From CAZBDU01 sp964490725 (GTDB taxonomy: Bacteria > Spirochaetota > Spirochaetia > SZUA-6 > DRHE01): a stretch of DNA of 53,362 bases. Of this stretch, positions 30,471 through 39,615 are shown piece by piece (within the stretch, counting starts at the first letter, position 1; each line of letters begins with the position of its first letter). The stretch is from the NCBI GenBank assembly GCA_964490725.1, contig CAZBDU010000032.1:1-53362 (forward strand), in the 5' to 3' direction. The notes beneath the pieces were generated by a model, which saw only the letters and a program-made list of their open reading frames with translations, made no database searches and was not told the origin of the DNA. The position numbers and the translations under genes are program-made.

Positions 30471-32771
30471 ATGATGCATCAGGTCAGGGTCAGAGTAGGG
30501 GAAGAAGATCTGATCCTCGAAGCAGGCAGGCTGGCCAAGCAGGCCAACGGCGCAGTGTTCGCCAGGTACGCGGGTTCGGCAGTGCTGGCAACGGTGTGCT
30601 GCTCGGAGCGTGAGACCGAAGGGATCGATTTCGTGCCCCTGTCGGTGGAGTACAACGAGAAGTACTACGCCGCGGGCAAGATTCCGGGGGGGTTCATCAA
30701 GCGGGAGGGAAGGCCGAAGGATCGGGAGATCCTGGTCTCCCGTCTCATAGACCGGCCCATGCGGCCGCTGTTTTCCAAGAAGTTCAAGCGGGAGATCCAG
30801 ATCGTGCCGACGGTGGTCTCCACCGACCAGGTGAACCCGCCGGACGTGGTGGCCATGGTGGCCGCCTCGGCGGCGGTGACCATCTCGGACATCCCCTTCG
30901 AGGGGCCCGTGGGCGCGGTGCGCCTGGCGTACGTGGACGGCGCCTTCGTGGTCAACCCCACCTACGATGAGGTGGAGGCCTGCAGCCTGGACATCGTGGT
31001 GGCGGGAACCGAAGAGGGGATCACCATGGTAGAAGGTTCCGGGGAGGAGGTCTCCGAGGAGGTGATGGTACAGGCCATCGAGAAGGCCCACGGGACCATC
31101 CGGGAAATGTGCCGGGCCCAGCGGGAGCTGGCCGGGTTGGCGGGCAAAGAGAAGCTGCCCCTCGCGGAGGGGCAGGAAGGGATCGACGAGCAGCTGAGCT
31201 CCGAGATAGCAGAGTTTGCGCGGCCGCTGATGCAGGAAGCCTGCTTCGTGAAGGGCAAGCTCAACCGCAACAAGGCGATCCAGGCGGTGCAGAAGCAGGC
31301 CTCCGAGCGCTTCTCAGATCGGATCGGCGAGGAGAACATGCGCCAGGTCCGCGACCTCATCGACAAGCTGGAAGCGGAGATCGCCCGGGAGTCGATCCTG
31401 AAGCGCAGGATGCGCACCGACGGGCGGGCTCCGGAGGAGATCCGGCCCATCGCCTGCGAGATCGAAATGCTGCCGCGGACTCACGGCTCGGCACTGTTTA
31501 CGCGGGGTGAGACCCAGGCGCTGGCCGTGACCACCCTGGGAACCGTGTACGACGAGCAGATGCTGGACGACATCGAAGGGGACTCGCGCAAGCGGTTCAT
31601 GCTGCACTACAACTTTCCTCCCTTCTCGGTGGGAGAGACCGGGCGGCTGGCCCCGAGCCGGCGCGAGATCGGCCACGGCCACCTGGCAGAACGGTCGCTT
31701 CTGGCCGTGCTGCCCGAGAAGGAGACCTTCCCGTACACCATCCGGCTCGTCTCCGAGGTGTTGGAGTCCAACGGCTCCTCCTCCATGGCCACGGTGTGCG
31801 GGGGAACATTGAGCCTGCTCAACGCCGGGGTGCCCATCTCCCGTTCCGTGGCGGGAATCGCCATGGGGCTGGTCTCCGACGGCAGCGATTTCGTGGTTCT
31901 CTCCGACATCCTCGGGGAGGAGGACCACTTCGGAGACATGGATTTCAAGGTGGCCGGCACCGACCGTGGAATCACCGGTTTCCAGATGGACATCAAGATC
32001 GCGGGGGTGAGCTCCGAGGTGCTTTCCACGGCGCTGGCTCAGGCCCGGGAGGGCCGGCTGAAGATCCTGGGGATCATGAACGAGACGATCCGGGAGCCCC
32101 GCGAGGCCATCTCCGACTACGCGCCCAAGATCATCACCATGAAGCTGGAGCAGGAAAAGATCGGCGCGGTGATCGGGCCCGGCGGCAAGACCATCAAGGG
32201 GATCACCGACAAGACCGGAGCCACCATCAACATCGACAACGACGGTTCGGTGACGATCTACTGTCGTGAGAAGTCCGGCGCCGAGGCGGCCCTGGAGACG
32301 ATCCGCGCCCTGGTGGAAGAGCCGGAGGTGGGGCGGTGGTACATGGGCACGGTGCGCCGCATCATGGACTTCGGCGCCTTTGTGGAGTTCCTTCCGGGCA
32401 AGGAAGGGCTGGTGCATGTCTCACGCATCGCCGAGGAGCGCGTGGAGCGGGTCGAGGACCGGCTGAGCGTAGGGCAGGAAGTGCGCGTCAAGCTGTACGA
32501 GATAGACCGCATGGGCAGGATGAACCTGACCATGGTGGAGAACCCGGACCGCGGGCGCGGGTCGGAGGGGCGAAGCCAAGACGGAGATGGACCGGCGGGG
32601 CGCAGGGGCGAAGGCCGCCCTCGCGGCTACCGCCGCGAAGGCCGCCGGGAAGAGGGGCGCCGGGACGGCCGCTACGAGGGGCGCCACGACGAAGGACGGC
32701 GCCGCGAGGGCGGGCGGCGGGACCACCGCCGGCCCAGGCCTCACGACGACGGCCCGGGGGACCGGCCGTAG
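30471..32771 (+). CDS. pnp: Polyribonucleotide nucleotidyltransferase (PNPase)
   Basis: PNPase degrades RNA 3' to 5' by phosphorolysis and can add tails. The 766-residue protein has two RNase PH domains (with FIKREGRPKDREIL and RRDGRAPEEIRPI-like RTDGRAPEEIRPI segments, and the SSSMATVCGG and ISDILGEEDHFGDMDFKV regions). A KH domain (IGPGGKTIKGITDKTGATI) and an S1 domain (GTVRRIMDFGAFVEF) follow. The last 75 residues or so are an unusual Arg/Gly/Glu/Asp-rich tail with repeated REGRR-like units. ATG 30471 follows AAAAGGAA. It ends three bases before the M16 peptidase gene. Confidence 0.97.
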   Translation: MMHQVRVRVGEEDLILEAGRLAKQANGAVFARYAGSAVLATVCCSERETEGIDFVPLSVEYNEKYYAAGKIPGGFIKREGRPKDREILVSRLIDRPMRPLFSKKFKREIQIVPTVVSTDQVNPPDVVAMVAASAAVTISDIPFEGPVGAVRLAYVDGAFVVNPTYDEVEACSLDIVVAGTEEGITMVEGSGEEVSEEVMVQAIEKAHGTIREMCRAQRELAGLAGKEKLPLAEGQEGIDEQLSSEIAEFARPLMQEACFVKGKLNRNKAIQAVQKQASERFSDRIGEENMRQVRDLIDKLEAEIARESILKRRMRTDGRAPEEIRPIACEIEMLPRTHGSALFTRGETQALAVTTLGTVYDEQMLDDIEGDSRKRFMLHYNFPPFSVGETGRLAPSRREIGHGHLAERSLLAVLPEKETFPYTIRLVSEVLESNGSSSMATVCGGTLSLLNAGVPISRSVAGIAMGLVSDGSDFVVLSDILGEEDHFGDMDFKVAGTDRGITGFQMDIKIAGVSSEVLSTALAQAREGRLKILGIMNETIREPREAISDYAPKIITMKLEQEKIGAVIGPGGKTIKGITDKTGATINIDNDGSVTIYCREKSGAEAALETIRALVEEPEVGRWYMGTVRRIMDFGAFVEFLPGKEGLVHVSRIAEERVERVEDRLSVGQEVRVKLYEIDRMGRMNLTMVENPDRGRGSEGRSQDGDGPAGRRGEGRPRGYRREGRREEGRRDGRYEGRHDEGRRREGGRRDHRRPRPHDDGPGDRP

Positions 32772-32773
32772 CA

Positions 32774-34054
32774 GTGATCCAGGTAGTCCGCTTGAGCGGG
32801 CGGCCGGGAGGCTTCCCGGTCATCCTCGAGCCGGTCGATCACACCGACGTTCTTTCCATCGGATTCTGGCAGCTGACAGGCTCCAGGGACGAGGAGGAAG
32901 CCCAGGCGGGCTACTCCCACTTCCTGGAGCACATGCTTTTCAAGGGTACCCCATCGCGCACCCCCTCTCAGATCGCCCAGGCGGTGGATCGGGTGGGAGG
33001 GTATCTCAACGCCTTCACCGAGAAAGAGGTGACCTGCTTCTACTGCACCCTGCCGGGGGAGCACGCGGAGCTGGCGGTGGACGTGCTTGCCGACATGTAC
33101 CTGAACTCCAGCCTGGGGGCCGGGGAGATCGAGAAGGAAAAGCTGGTCGTCCACAACGAGATCAAGACCATCGAGGACAATCCCGAGGAGAAGGGGCACC
33201 AGCGGTTCCTGGAGGGGCTGTGGGGCTCGCACCCGCTTTCCCGCAGCATCACCGGCCGCAGCGCCGAAATCCAGCGGATCGGGCGGGAAGGGCTGGCGCA
33301 CTTCTACCGGAGCCGCTTCGTTCCCGAAAACACGGTGGTCACCGTCAGCGGCAGGCTGGACCCGCAACGCCTGCTGAAGACCCTGGAGAACCGGTTCCGC
33401 CGCCCCGGGGAGGTGGCCCCCTTCCGCGCTACGCGCATCTCCCCCGACCGGCGCAGTGGATGGGAGCTGGTGGGGGACAAGTTCGAACAGGTCCATCTGT
33501 TCGCCGGCATCAGCTACAGGCCGCTTCCCGGCATACAGGCCTACTACGATGAGCTGGTGTTCAACACCCTGTTCGGCGAGTCCATGAGCTCGCGGCTGTT
33601 CCAGCGGGTCCGTGAGGAGCAGGGGCTCTGCTACGCGGTGTACTCCTACCTCAGCTACTTCACCGATGCCGCACAGTGGACCATCTACGCCAGCACCGCC
33701 CCGGAGCTGTTCGCCCGGGTGCTGGAGGCGATAAACGAAGAGCTGGGCCGGTTGTACAGCGAGCCGCCGGGCGAGGGGGAGGTGGCCGACGCCGTGAGCC
33801 AGCTGCGGGGGAACCTCATCATGTCCAAAGAGGACATGGAGAGCCGGATGAAGCGCCTGTTCCGGCAGTACCTGCTTACCGGGCAGGTGCTGGAGTACGA
33901 GCAGTCGGTGGACCACCTGCGGCGGGTCAGCCGCCGGGACGTGGTGGGCGTGGTGGAGCGACTGGTGCGGCCGGAGAGCTTCAACCTGCTGGCCTACGGA
34001 AGCCGCAAGGCCGGTCGCCTGCGGCGCCACAGCTTCGACTTTGCCAGAACATGA
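32774..34054 (+). CDS. M16-family zinc metallopeptidase
   Basis: The 426-residue protein has the inverted zinc motif HFLEHMLFKGT (His49, Glu52, His53) and the downstream EKLVVHNEIKTIEDNPEEK segment supplying the third zinc ligand. It has the paired-domain layout of PqqL/processing-peptidase-like enzymes, including LFQRVREEQGLCYAVYSYLS. No signal peptide is visible, so a cytoplasmic location is likely. The GTG at 32774 is used; the open frame upstream overlaps pnp and lacks homology. A peptidase of this type after pnp is common in bacteria. The substrate cannot be told. Confidence 0.9.
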   Translation: MIQVVRLSGRPGGFPVILEPVDHTDVLSIGFWQLTGSRDEEEAQAGYSHFLEHMLFKGTPSRTPSQIAQAVDRVGGYLNAFTEKEVTCFYCTLPGEHAELAVDVLADMYLNSSLGAGEIEKEKLVVHNEIKTIEDNPEEKGHQRFLEGLWGSHPLSRSITGRSAEIQRIGREGLAHFYRSRFVPENTVVTVSGRLDPQRLLKTLENRFRRPGEVAPFRATRISPDRRSGWELVGDKFEQVHLFAGISYRPLPGIQAYYDELVFNTLFGESMSSRLFQRVREEQGLCYAVYSYLSYFTDAAQWTIYASTAPELFARVLEAINEELGRLYSEPPGEGEVADAVSQLRGNLIMSKEDMESRMKRLFRQYLLTGQVLEYEQSVDHLRRVSRRDVVGVVERLVRPESFNLLAYGSRKAGRLRRHSFDFART

Positions 34055-34491
34055 GCCCGCCGCGCGTCCCCTGCACGGTGCGCTCGCCGGATCTGCTGCC
34101 CGCCTACCAGTCTGCGGGGGCCTCCGGGATGGACCTGCGCGCCGACATACCCGGGCAGCTGCGGGTGGGTCCCGGGGAGCGGGTGGCCGTGCCCACCGGG
34201 CTGCGTCTCCAGCTGCCCCCCTTCCTGGAAGCGCAGGTGAGGCCGCGCTCCGGCCTGGCGCTGGCCAGCGGCCTGACCGTGTTGAACGCTCCGGGGACGG
34301 TGGACTCCGACTACCGGGGAGAGATCAGAGTCATTCTGGTGAACCTGGGGCGGGAGCCGTGCACGATCGGGCGGGGGGACAGGATCGCGCAGATGGTGTT
34401 CGCCCGGGTGGAACGCGTGGAGCTGTCCGCCCGGGTGGAAATTGAGGACACTCCACGGGGAGAAGGCGGTTTTGGCTCCACGGGGAGATAG
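34051..34491 (+). CDS. dut: dUTP diphosphatase
   Basis: Dut hydrolyses dUTP to dUMP, keeping uracil out of DNA and supplying the thymidylate precursor. The 146-residue protein has all five trimeric dUTPase motifs: GASGMDLRA, RPRSGLA, LNAPGTVDSDYRGEIRV, RGDRIAQMVF and the C-terminal RGEGGFGSTGR. ATG 34051 overlaps the peptidase stop (ATGA). Its last 20 bases overlap the next gene in another frame. Confidence 0.96.
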   Translation: MSPPRVPCTVRSPDLLPAYQSAGASGMDLRADIPGQLRVGPGERVAVPTGLRLQLPPFLEAQVRPRSGLALASGLTVLNAPGTVDSDYRGEIRVILVNLGREPCTIGRGDRIAQMVFARVERVELSARVEIEDTPRGEGGFGSTGR

Positions 34492-36025
34492 CCGCACCAT
34501 AGCGCCTGCGGTGCTGCTGGCGCTGGGGGCGGGGCTGCTCCTGGCCGCGGCGGGCGGGTGCCGCGGTGTCCCCCGGTCGACGGTCCGGGGGACCGGCGTC
34601 CCGGCGCTGCAGGAAGAGGGGGCGGGAAGAAAGGGTTCGGGCCCCGCGGAGAAGGCCGGTCCGCCTGCTGCCGGGCAGAGCGCCGGGGTGCCCGGTGGGG
34701 ACGCCCGGGCGCCGCGGGACGGGGCGGCCGCGCAGGGGGAGGAGCTGCTGTCCCGGGCCCGCTCCGCGGTGCAGGCCGGCAGGCGCTACCTGGCGCGCTT
34801 CCTGGCCGCACAGGCCGCCTCCCGGACCCCTCCCGGGGCGCTCCACCAGGCGGCGCTGCTGTTGGAAGGCGACCTGGCCTACGAGGAGGGAGAGCTCCTG
34901 GACAGCTACGGAGCATACCTGCAGTTGACGAGGCTCGAGCCCGACCAGGCGGAGGTACCCGCCAGGGTGTGGGTCCGGCTCGCGGAGGCGTCGCTGCTCG
35001 AGCTGGGCGAGCGCGACCGTGCGCGGAGCTTCCTGTGCCGGGCTGCGGGAGGCCAGCTGGACGACTCCGGAGGCGCGCTGGCGGAGCGGCTGCGCCGGCG
35101 GCTGCGCTGGCTGGAGCTTTCGGCCGAGACGCTGGGGTTGGGGGACGCCAACGTCTCCGCCCTGGCCCTGGACGAGGACGACCTGTGGGTGGGCACGTGG
35201 AACGGGGGAGTGGCGCGCTACTCGCTGGCAAGCGGCGAACGGACGGTGTTCCGGCAGGGGGGCGAGACACTGACACCCAACACGGTGCGCTCCATCGAGG
35301 TCACGCCGCACAGGGTGTGGGTGGGGACCTACCAGGGTTTGTACGTCTACTCCAAAGTGATCGGCTCGTGGCGGGAGGTGGAACAGTTCGGAGGACGGAC
35401 GCCCAGGAAGGTGGAAGCGCTGGCGGCGGTGGGAGACCGGCTGTTCGTGGGCACCCTTGGCGACGGGCTGTGGCGCCTCACTGGCGGGCGCTGGGAGCGG
35501 GTCGTCGAGGGGGAGCTTCCCGGAGAGTTCGTCAACTGCCTGGAGTGGTCCGGAAGCTGGCTGTACGTGGGGACGATGAGCCTGGGGGCGGTGCGGCTGA
35601 ACGTGGACAGCGGCCGGATGGTGCGCGTGGAAACGCTGGCCCCGCAGCTTGCGGCGCGCAACGTCACCATGCTGCTCAGCGTCGGGGAGCAGGCGCTGTG
35701 GGTCGGGACCTACGGAGAGGGGCTGTACCGCTGGGCCATCCCCCAGGGGAAAGTGGAGCACTTCACGCGTCAGGGCGGACAGATCCCCGATGACTGGGTC
35801 CTGGCGGGGACACACGCGCGGTCGGGCTATTATTTCGGCACCTTCGGGGGGGGAATGGCCTTCCTGCCGGAGGCAGGGGGCAGCTGGCGGCGCCTGTCGC
35901 TGCAGGAGGGGCTGCCGGCGCTGGACATCACGGCGCTGCAGTACAGGCCTCCCGTGGTGTACCTGGGGACCCTCGGTGCGGGGGCGGCGCTGTACTACGA
36001 GGACCCTTGCGGCGGCGGACCCTGA
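34472..36025 (+). CDS. Putative lipoprotein with beta-propeller repeats
   Basis: I chose TTG 34472 because GGAGAAGG lies just upstream; an earlier TTG at 34442 is possible. The 517-residue precursor has a signal sequence ending in AAAGGC, a permissive lipobox with Cys30. A Pro/Gly/Ala linker leads to a helical, TPR-like stretch (about 90-190). About seven repeats follow with the core LWVGTWNGGVARY or LWVGTYGEGLYRW, typical of beta-propeller blades (about 200-517). It probably sits on the periplasmic side and binds a ligand or partner. The neighbours LptF and LptG hint at an envelope role. Function unknown. Confidence 0.75.
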   Translation: MAPRGDSRTIAPAVLLALGAGLLLAAAGGCRGVPRSTVRGTGVPALQEEGAGRKGSGPAEKAGPPAAGQSAGVPGGDARAPRDGAAAQGEELLSRARSAVQAGRRYLARFLAAQAASRTPPGALHQAALLLEGDLAYEEGELLDSYGAYLQLTRLEPDQAEVPARVWVRLAEASLLELGERDRARSFLCRAAGGQLDDSGGALAERLRRRLRWLELSAETLGLGDANVSALALDEDDLWVGTWNGGVARYSLASGERTVFRQGGETLTPNTVRSIEVTPHRVWVGTYQGLYVYSKVIGSWREVEQFGGRTPRKVEALAAVGDRLFVGTLGDGLWRLTGGRWERVVEGELPGEFVNCLEWSGSWLYVGTMSLGAVRLNVDSGRMVRVETLAPQLAARNVTMLLSVGEQALWVGTYGEGLYRWAIPQGKVEHFTRQGGQIPDDWVLAGTHARSGYYFGTFGGGMAFLPEAGGSWRRLSLQEGLPALDITALQYRPPVVYLGTLGAGAALYYEDPCGGGP

Positions 36026-36036
36026 GTCGCTACAAT
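36007..36036 (+). promoter_or_regulatory. Possible internal promoter for lptF-lptG
   Basis: TTGCGG (36007-36012), an 18-base spacer and TACAAT (36031-36036, five of six consensus) fall at the end of the propeller gene. The predicted start, near 36043, is only a few bases before ATG 36046, which has no ribosome-binding site; a leaderless mRNA is possible. Confidence 0.35.
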
Positions 36037-36045
36037 CGGTTGATC

Positions 36046-37326
36046 ATGGGCATCCCGCGGCGCATCGATCGCTACGTGGTGGGGGAGTTCTTCTTCTCCT
36101 TCCTGGTGGCGTTTCTGTTTTTTTTCTTCCTCTTCTTCGTCAACCAGCTGCTGGTGATGGCCGAGCAGATCTTCTCCAAGAAGGTGCCCTTCTGGGACGT
36201 GCTGCTGTTCATCCTCTACTCCCTTCCCTCGATCGTCGCGCTGTCCTTTCCCTTCGGCTCGCTCGTGGGCGCTCTGATGGCCGTGGGACGGCTGTCCTCG
36301 GACAACGAGATCCTGGCGCTCAAGGCCTCCGGCGTGGCGCTGGGACGCATCCTCCTGCCGCTGCTCCTGGCCGGCGCGGTGCTGTCGGCGGTCTCCTTCG
36401 TCATGAACGACTATTTCCTGCCGCTGGGCAACATCCGGCTGGGCCAGATCTACAGGAAGATCCTGTACACGAACCCGGGGGTGGAGCTGGAGCCCTACTC
36501 GGTGAAGAGATACGACGACACGGTGATCGTCACCGGGGCCATCGAGGGGGGGAGGATCCAGGACGTGTTGATCATCGACCGGGACGAGAAGAAGCAGAAG
36601 CGCATCATCACCGCGCGGCAGGCGGCGTTGGAGCAGAGCCGGGCGCAGCGGGGGGTGGCCGGACTGCGCCTGGAGGAGGTGTTCACGCAGCTGCCCGCGG
36701 ACTCCGGCAGCGATCGCTTCGAGTACACCACCGCCCGCTCGATGCTCTACAACCTCCTGCTGCGCAACATCAGCGCAACCTTCATCAACCCCGGGCCCCG
36801 GGAGATGAGCTCCGTGGACGTGTGGCGGGAGATGCGGGTCATGCGGGGCAAGCTGGCCGAGACGCGCCGGGAGGAGCGCTTCAAGGGCGACCGGGCGCTG
36901 TATCAGGTGGCGATGGAGCTGCGCATGGTTCGGGACATGCAGGCTCAGAGCGCCGCCCTGGCGGCGGAGCGCCTGCCGCTGATGCAGGAGCAGCTACGGG
37001 TCTTCCGGCGCAGCCGCGAGCGCCACATCACGGACCGGAATCTGCAGCTCTACGAGCTGGAGTTTCAGAAGAAGTTCTCCATCCCCATCACCTGTCTGGT
37101 GTTCATCGTGTTTGCCTTTCCCGTGGGCCTGTACGCGCGGCGGAGCGGGCGGGCGGTGGGTTTCGGCGTCGGGCTGTTCATGGCGGCCTTCTACTGGGGC
37201 CTGCTGTTCGTGGGGCACAGCCTGGGGATCCGTCTGGACGTGCCTGCGGCGGTGGCGATGTGGTTCCCCAACGTGCTCATCCTGGCGGCGGGCGGCCTGC
37301 TCCTGGTGAGGAGGCTGCGGCGGTGA
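36046..37326 (+). CDS. LptF/LptG-family permease (YjgP/YjgQ), first copy
   Basis: The 426-residue inner-membrane protein has the family plan: membrane helices at about 12-35, 50-75 and 95-120, a large periplasmic jellyroll domain (about 130-340), and three further helices to the end. Opening IDRYVVGEFFFSFLVAFLFFFFLF and LKASGVALGRILLPLL are characteristic. LptF and LptG form the membrane part of the transporter that extracts lipopolysaccharide. Several spirochaetes lack lipopolysaccharide, so the cargo here is uncertain. The ATG at 36046 is preferred; TTG 36007 would extend it into the previous gene. It overlaps the next gene (GTGA). Confidence 0.85.
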   Translation: MGIPRRIDRYVVGEFFFSFLVAFLFFFFLFFVNQLLVMAEQIFSKKVPFWDVLLFILYSLPSIVALSFPFGSLVGALMAVGRLSSDNEILALKASGVALGRILLPLLLAGAVLSAVSFVMNDYFLPLGNIRLGQIYRKILYTNPGVELEPYSVKRYDDTVIVTGAIEGGRIQDVLIIDRDEKKQKRIITARQAALEQSRAQRGVAGLRLEEVFTQLPADSGSDRFEYTTARSMLYNLLLRNISATFINPGPREMSSVDVWREMRVMRGKLAETRREERFKGDRALYQVAMELRMVRDMQAQSAALAAERLPLMQEQLRVFRRSRERHITDRNLQLYELEFQKKFSIPITCLVFIVFAFPVGLYARRSGRAVGFGVGLFMAAFYWGLLFVGHSLGIRLDVPAAVAMWFPNVLILAAGGLLLVRRLRR

Positions 37327-38399
37327 AGACCCTGTACCTGATGGTGGTGAAGTCCTTCCTCCCGGTGCTGCTGATGGCAGTTCTGTTCTTCGTGCTGGTC
37401 CTGCAGCTGCTGGACGTGTTCGCGAACCTCTGGAGGTACCTGGCGCACGAGGCGGGCTTGCGGGAGATCGGCATGGTGGCGTGGCTGTACCTGCCCAAGT
37501 GCATCTCCTACGCGATCGCGCCGGGGATGCTGTTCGCGGCCTCCTTCACCCTGGGGACGTTCTACCGGAACAACGAGCTGATTGCCGTTCTGGGATCGGG
37601 GGTGAGCCTGTACCGTCTGGTGGTTCCCTTCATCGTGTTCGGGGCGGCGGCCAGCGTGGGAGGGTTCTACTTCAACGAACGGGTGGTGATCGACACCTTC
37701 CGGCAGAAAAACGAGCTGTACAGCACCGTGGTGAAGCAGAGCGCGTCCTTGAGCAACACCAACGTGACGGTGATGAGCGGGGACACGCGCACGATCTACC
37801 AGGTGGACTACTACAACGATCAGAAGCAGACCCTGAACAACGTGCTCATCGTGACCCTGGATGCAGCGGGACGGTTCCGGTCGCGGATCGACGCGGACTG
37901 GGGGGAGTGGAACGGGCGCTACTGGCTGCTGCATAATGCCCGCCGGTACGGCTGGAACGAGAGCGGGGTGCTGGTCCTGGAGCGGTTTCCGCTCTATGAA
38001 TCGGAACGGTTTGCCGAATCCCCCTCCACCTTCCGCAAGACCAGCCGGAACGTGGACGAGATGACCGCCCAGGAGGCCGGGCGGTGGCTGCAGTCGCTGC
38101 GGCGAGCGGGCCTTCCCTACCGGGAGACGCTGACGAAGTACTACGCCCGTTACTTCTTCGCGCTGAGCCCGTTGATCGTGGCCCTGATCGCCAGCGGCGT
38201 GGGCAGCCGCTTCAAGCGCAACATCCTGCTGATGAACCTGCTGGCCGCCCTGGTGGTCAGCGTGGTGTACTACGTGGTGCAGATGGTGTCGGTCATCCTC
38301 GCCAAGAGCGGCTTCATCCCTCCGCTTGCTGGCGCGGGGGCGGGGGTGGTCCTGTTTCTGGCTGCCGGGGGGGTGCTCCTCCGGCAGGCCAGGACCTGA
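37323..38399 (+). CDS. LptF/LptG-family permease (YjgP/YjgQ), second copy
   Basis: A 358-residue partner of the preceding protein with the same layout. N-terminal helices include SFLPVLLMAVLFFVLVLQLL and a YLPKCISYAIAPGMLFAASF pair. The periplasmic domain is about 120-270, and three C-terminal helices end in FLAAGGVLLRQART. It starts at GTG 37323 coupled to the first copy, supporting a heterodimer. The ATPase partner (LptB) and LptC are not in the window. By position and length it is the LptG-like member, but the two names cannot be assigned securely. Confidence 0.83.
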   Translation: MKTLYLMVVKSFLPVLLMAVLFFVLVLQLLDVFANLWRYLAHEAGLREIGMVAWLYLPKCISYAIAPGMLFAASFTLGTFYRNNELIAVLGSGVSLYRLVVPFIVFGAAASVGGFYFNERVVIDTFRQKNELYSTVVKQSASLSNTNVTVMSGDTRTIYQVDYYNDQKQTLNNVLIVTLDAAGRFRSRIDADWGEWNGRYWLLHNARRYGWNESGVLVLERFPLYESERFAESPSTFRKTSRNVDEMTAQEAGRWLQSLRRAGLPYRETLTKYYARYFFALSPLIVALIASGVGSRFKRNILLMNLLAALVVSVVYYVVQMVSVILAKSGFIPPLAGAGAGVVLFLAAGGVLLRQART

Positions 38400-38412
38400 A
38401 GGGTCCTCAGGA

Positions 38413-39564
38413 ATGTTCCGGGTCACGCATCGGGACGCCGCCGGCGCGGCCAGGACGGGGGTGCTGGAGCTCGCCCACGGAGCCGTGGAGACGCCCGCGT
38501 TCATGCCGGTGGGGACGAACGCAACGGTGAAGGCCATCCGCCAGGAGGAGCTGGAGGCCCTGGGGGTGCGTCTCCTGCTGAGCAACGCCTACCACCTGTA
38601 TCTGCGTCCGGGCGTGGAGGTGCTGCGCGGATTCGGCGGGCTGCACGGGTTCATGGCCTGGGAGCGGAACATTCTCACGGACTCCGGGGGATACCAGGTG
38701 TTCTCCCTGTCTCCGTTCCGCCGCCTGGAGCCCGGAGGGGTGGAGTTCCGCTCGCACCTGGACGGCTCGGCGCACAGGTTGACGCCCGAAGAGGTGGTGG
38801 AGATCCAGCAGGTGCTGGGCAGCGACATCATGATGCCCCTGGACGTATGCACCCCCCCGGGGATCGGGGAGGCGGAGGCGCTGGAGGCCCTGAGGCTGAC
38901 GACCGACTGGGCGCGGCGCAGCCTGGCGCGCTGGCGCGCGGCGGGGGACAGCCCTCAGGGGCGGGGGCAGGCGCTGTTCGCGATCGTCCAGGGCAACTTC
39001 TTTCCGGAGCTGCGCAGGCGCAGCGCCGGGGAGCTGCTGGCCCTGGATTTTCCGGGCTACGCCATCGGGGGACTGTCGGTGGGCGAGGAGTTCGGCCTGT
39101 TCCGGGAGACCCTGGCTCTTACTGCCGAGATGCTCCCGGCCGAGCGTCCGCGCTACCTGATGGGCGTCGGCACGCCGGAGTACATCCTGGAAGCCGTAGG
39201 GTGCGGGATCGACCTTTTCGACTGCGTGTTTCCGACCCGCACCGCGCGCAACGCCCAGGGTTTCACCCGCAGGGGACCGGTGTCTCTGAAGACCGAGCGC
39301 AACAAAACGGCGCAGAGGCCGATCGATCCGGCCTGCAGTTGCCCGGTGTGCCGGAGGTACTCCCTGGGGTACCTGCGCCATCTGTTCAAGACCAGAGAGA
39401 TCCTGGCCGCCATGCTGGCCACGCAGCACAATCTGCACTTCATCGCCACGCTGGTGGCGGAGATCCGGCGGGCCATTCGTGAGGGGAGGTTCGATGCCTT
39501 CCGCCGGGAGGTACTGGCGGAGTACGCGGGCCGGAAGCCTGCCGTAGAGGGGCGCCTGGAGTGA
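38413..39564 (+). CDS. tgt: tRNA-guanine transglycosylase
   Basis: Tgt exchanges guanine 34 of GUN-anticodon tRNAs for preQ1, the step before QueA. The 383-residue protein has the substrate aspartate Asp90 in NILTDSGGYQVFSL, the nucleophile segment GIDLFDCVFPTR (265-276) and the zinc site Cys308, Cys310, Cys313 with His339 downstream. ATG 38413 follows TCAGGA; homology begins with the usual FRVTHRDAAGAARTGVLELAHG. It lies after lptG as a separate gene with a 13-base gap. Length is normal. Confidence 0.96.
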   Translation: MFRVTHRDAAGAARTGVLELAHGAVETPAFMPVGTNATVKAIRQEELEALGVRLLLSNAYHLYLRPGVEVLRGFGGLHGFMAWERNILTDSGGYQVFSLSPFRRLEPGGVEFRSHLDGSAHRLTPEEVVEIQQVLGSDIMMPLDVCTPPGIGEAEALEALRLTTDWARRSLARWRAAGDSPQGRGQALFAIVQGNFFPELRRRSAGELLALDFPGYAIGGLSVGEEFGLFRETLALTAEMLPAERPRYLMGVGTPEYILEAVGCGIDLFDCVFPTRTARNAQGFTRRGPVSLKTERNKTAQRPIDPACSCPVCRRYSLGYLRHLFKTREILAAMLATQHNLHFIATLVAEIRRAIREGRFDAFRREVLAEYAGRKPAVEGRLE

Positions 39565-39615
39565 TGCCGCGGCGTCTGGCTGCCGAACAATGAGGTGAGG
39601 AGGACCTGAGCAACA

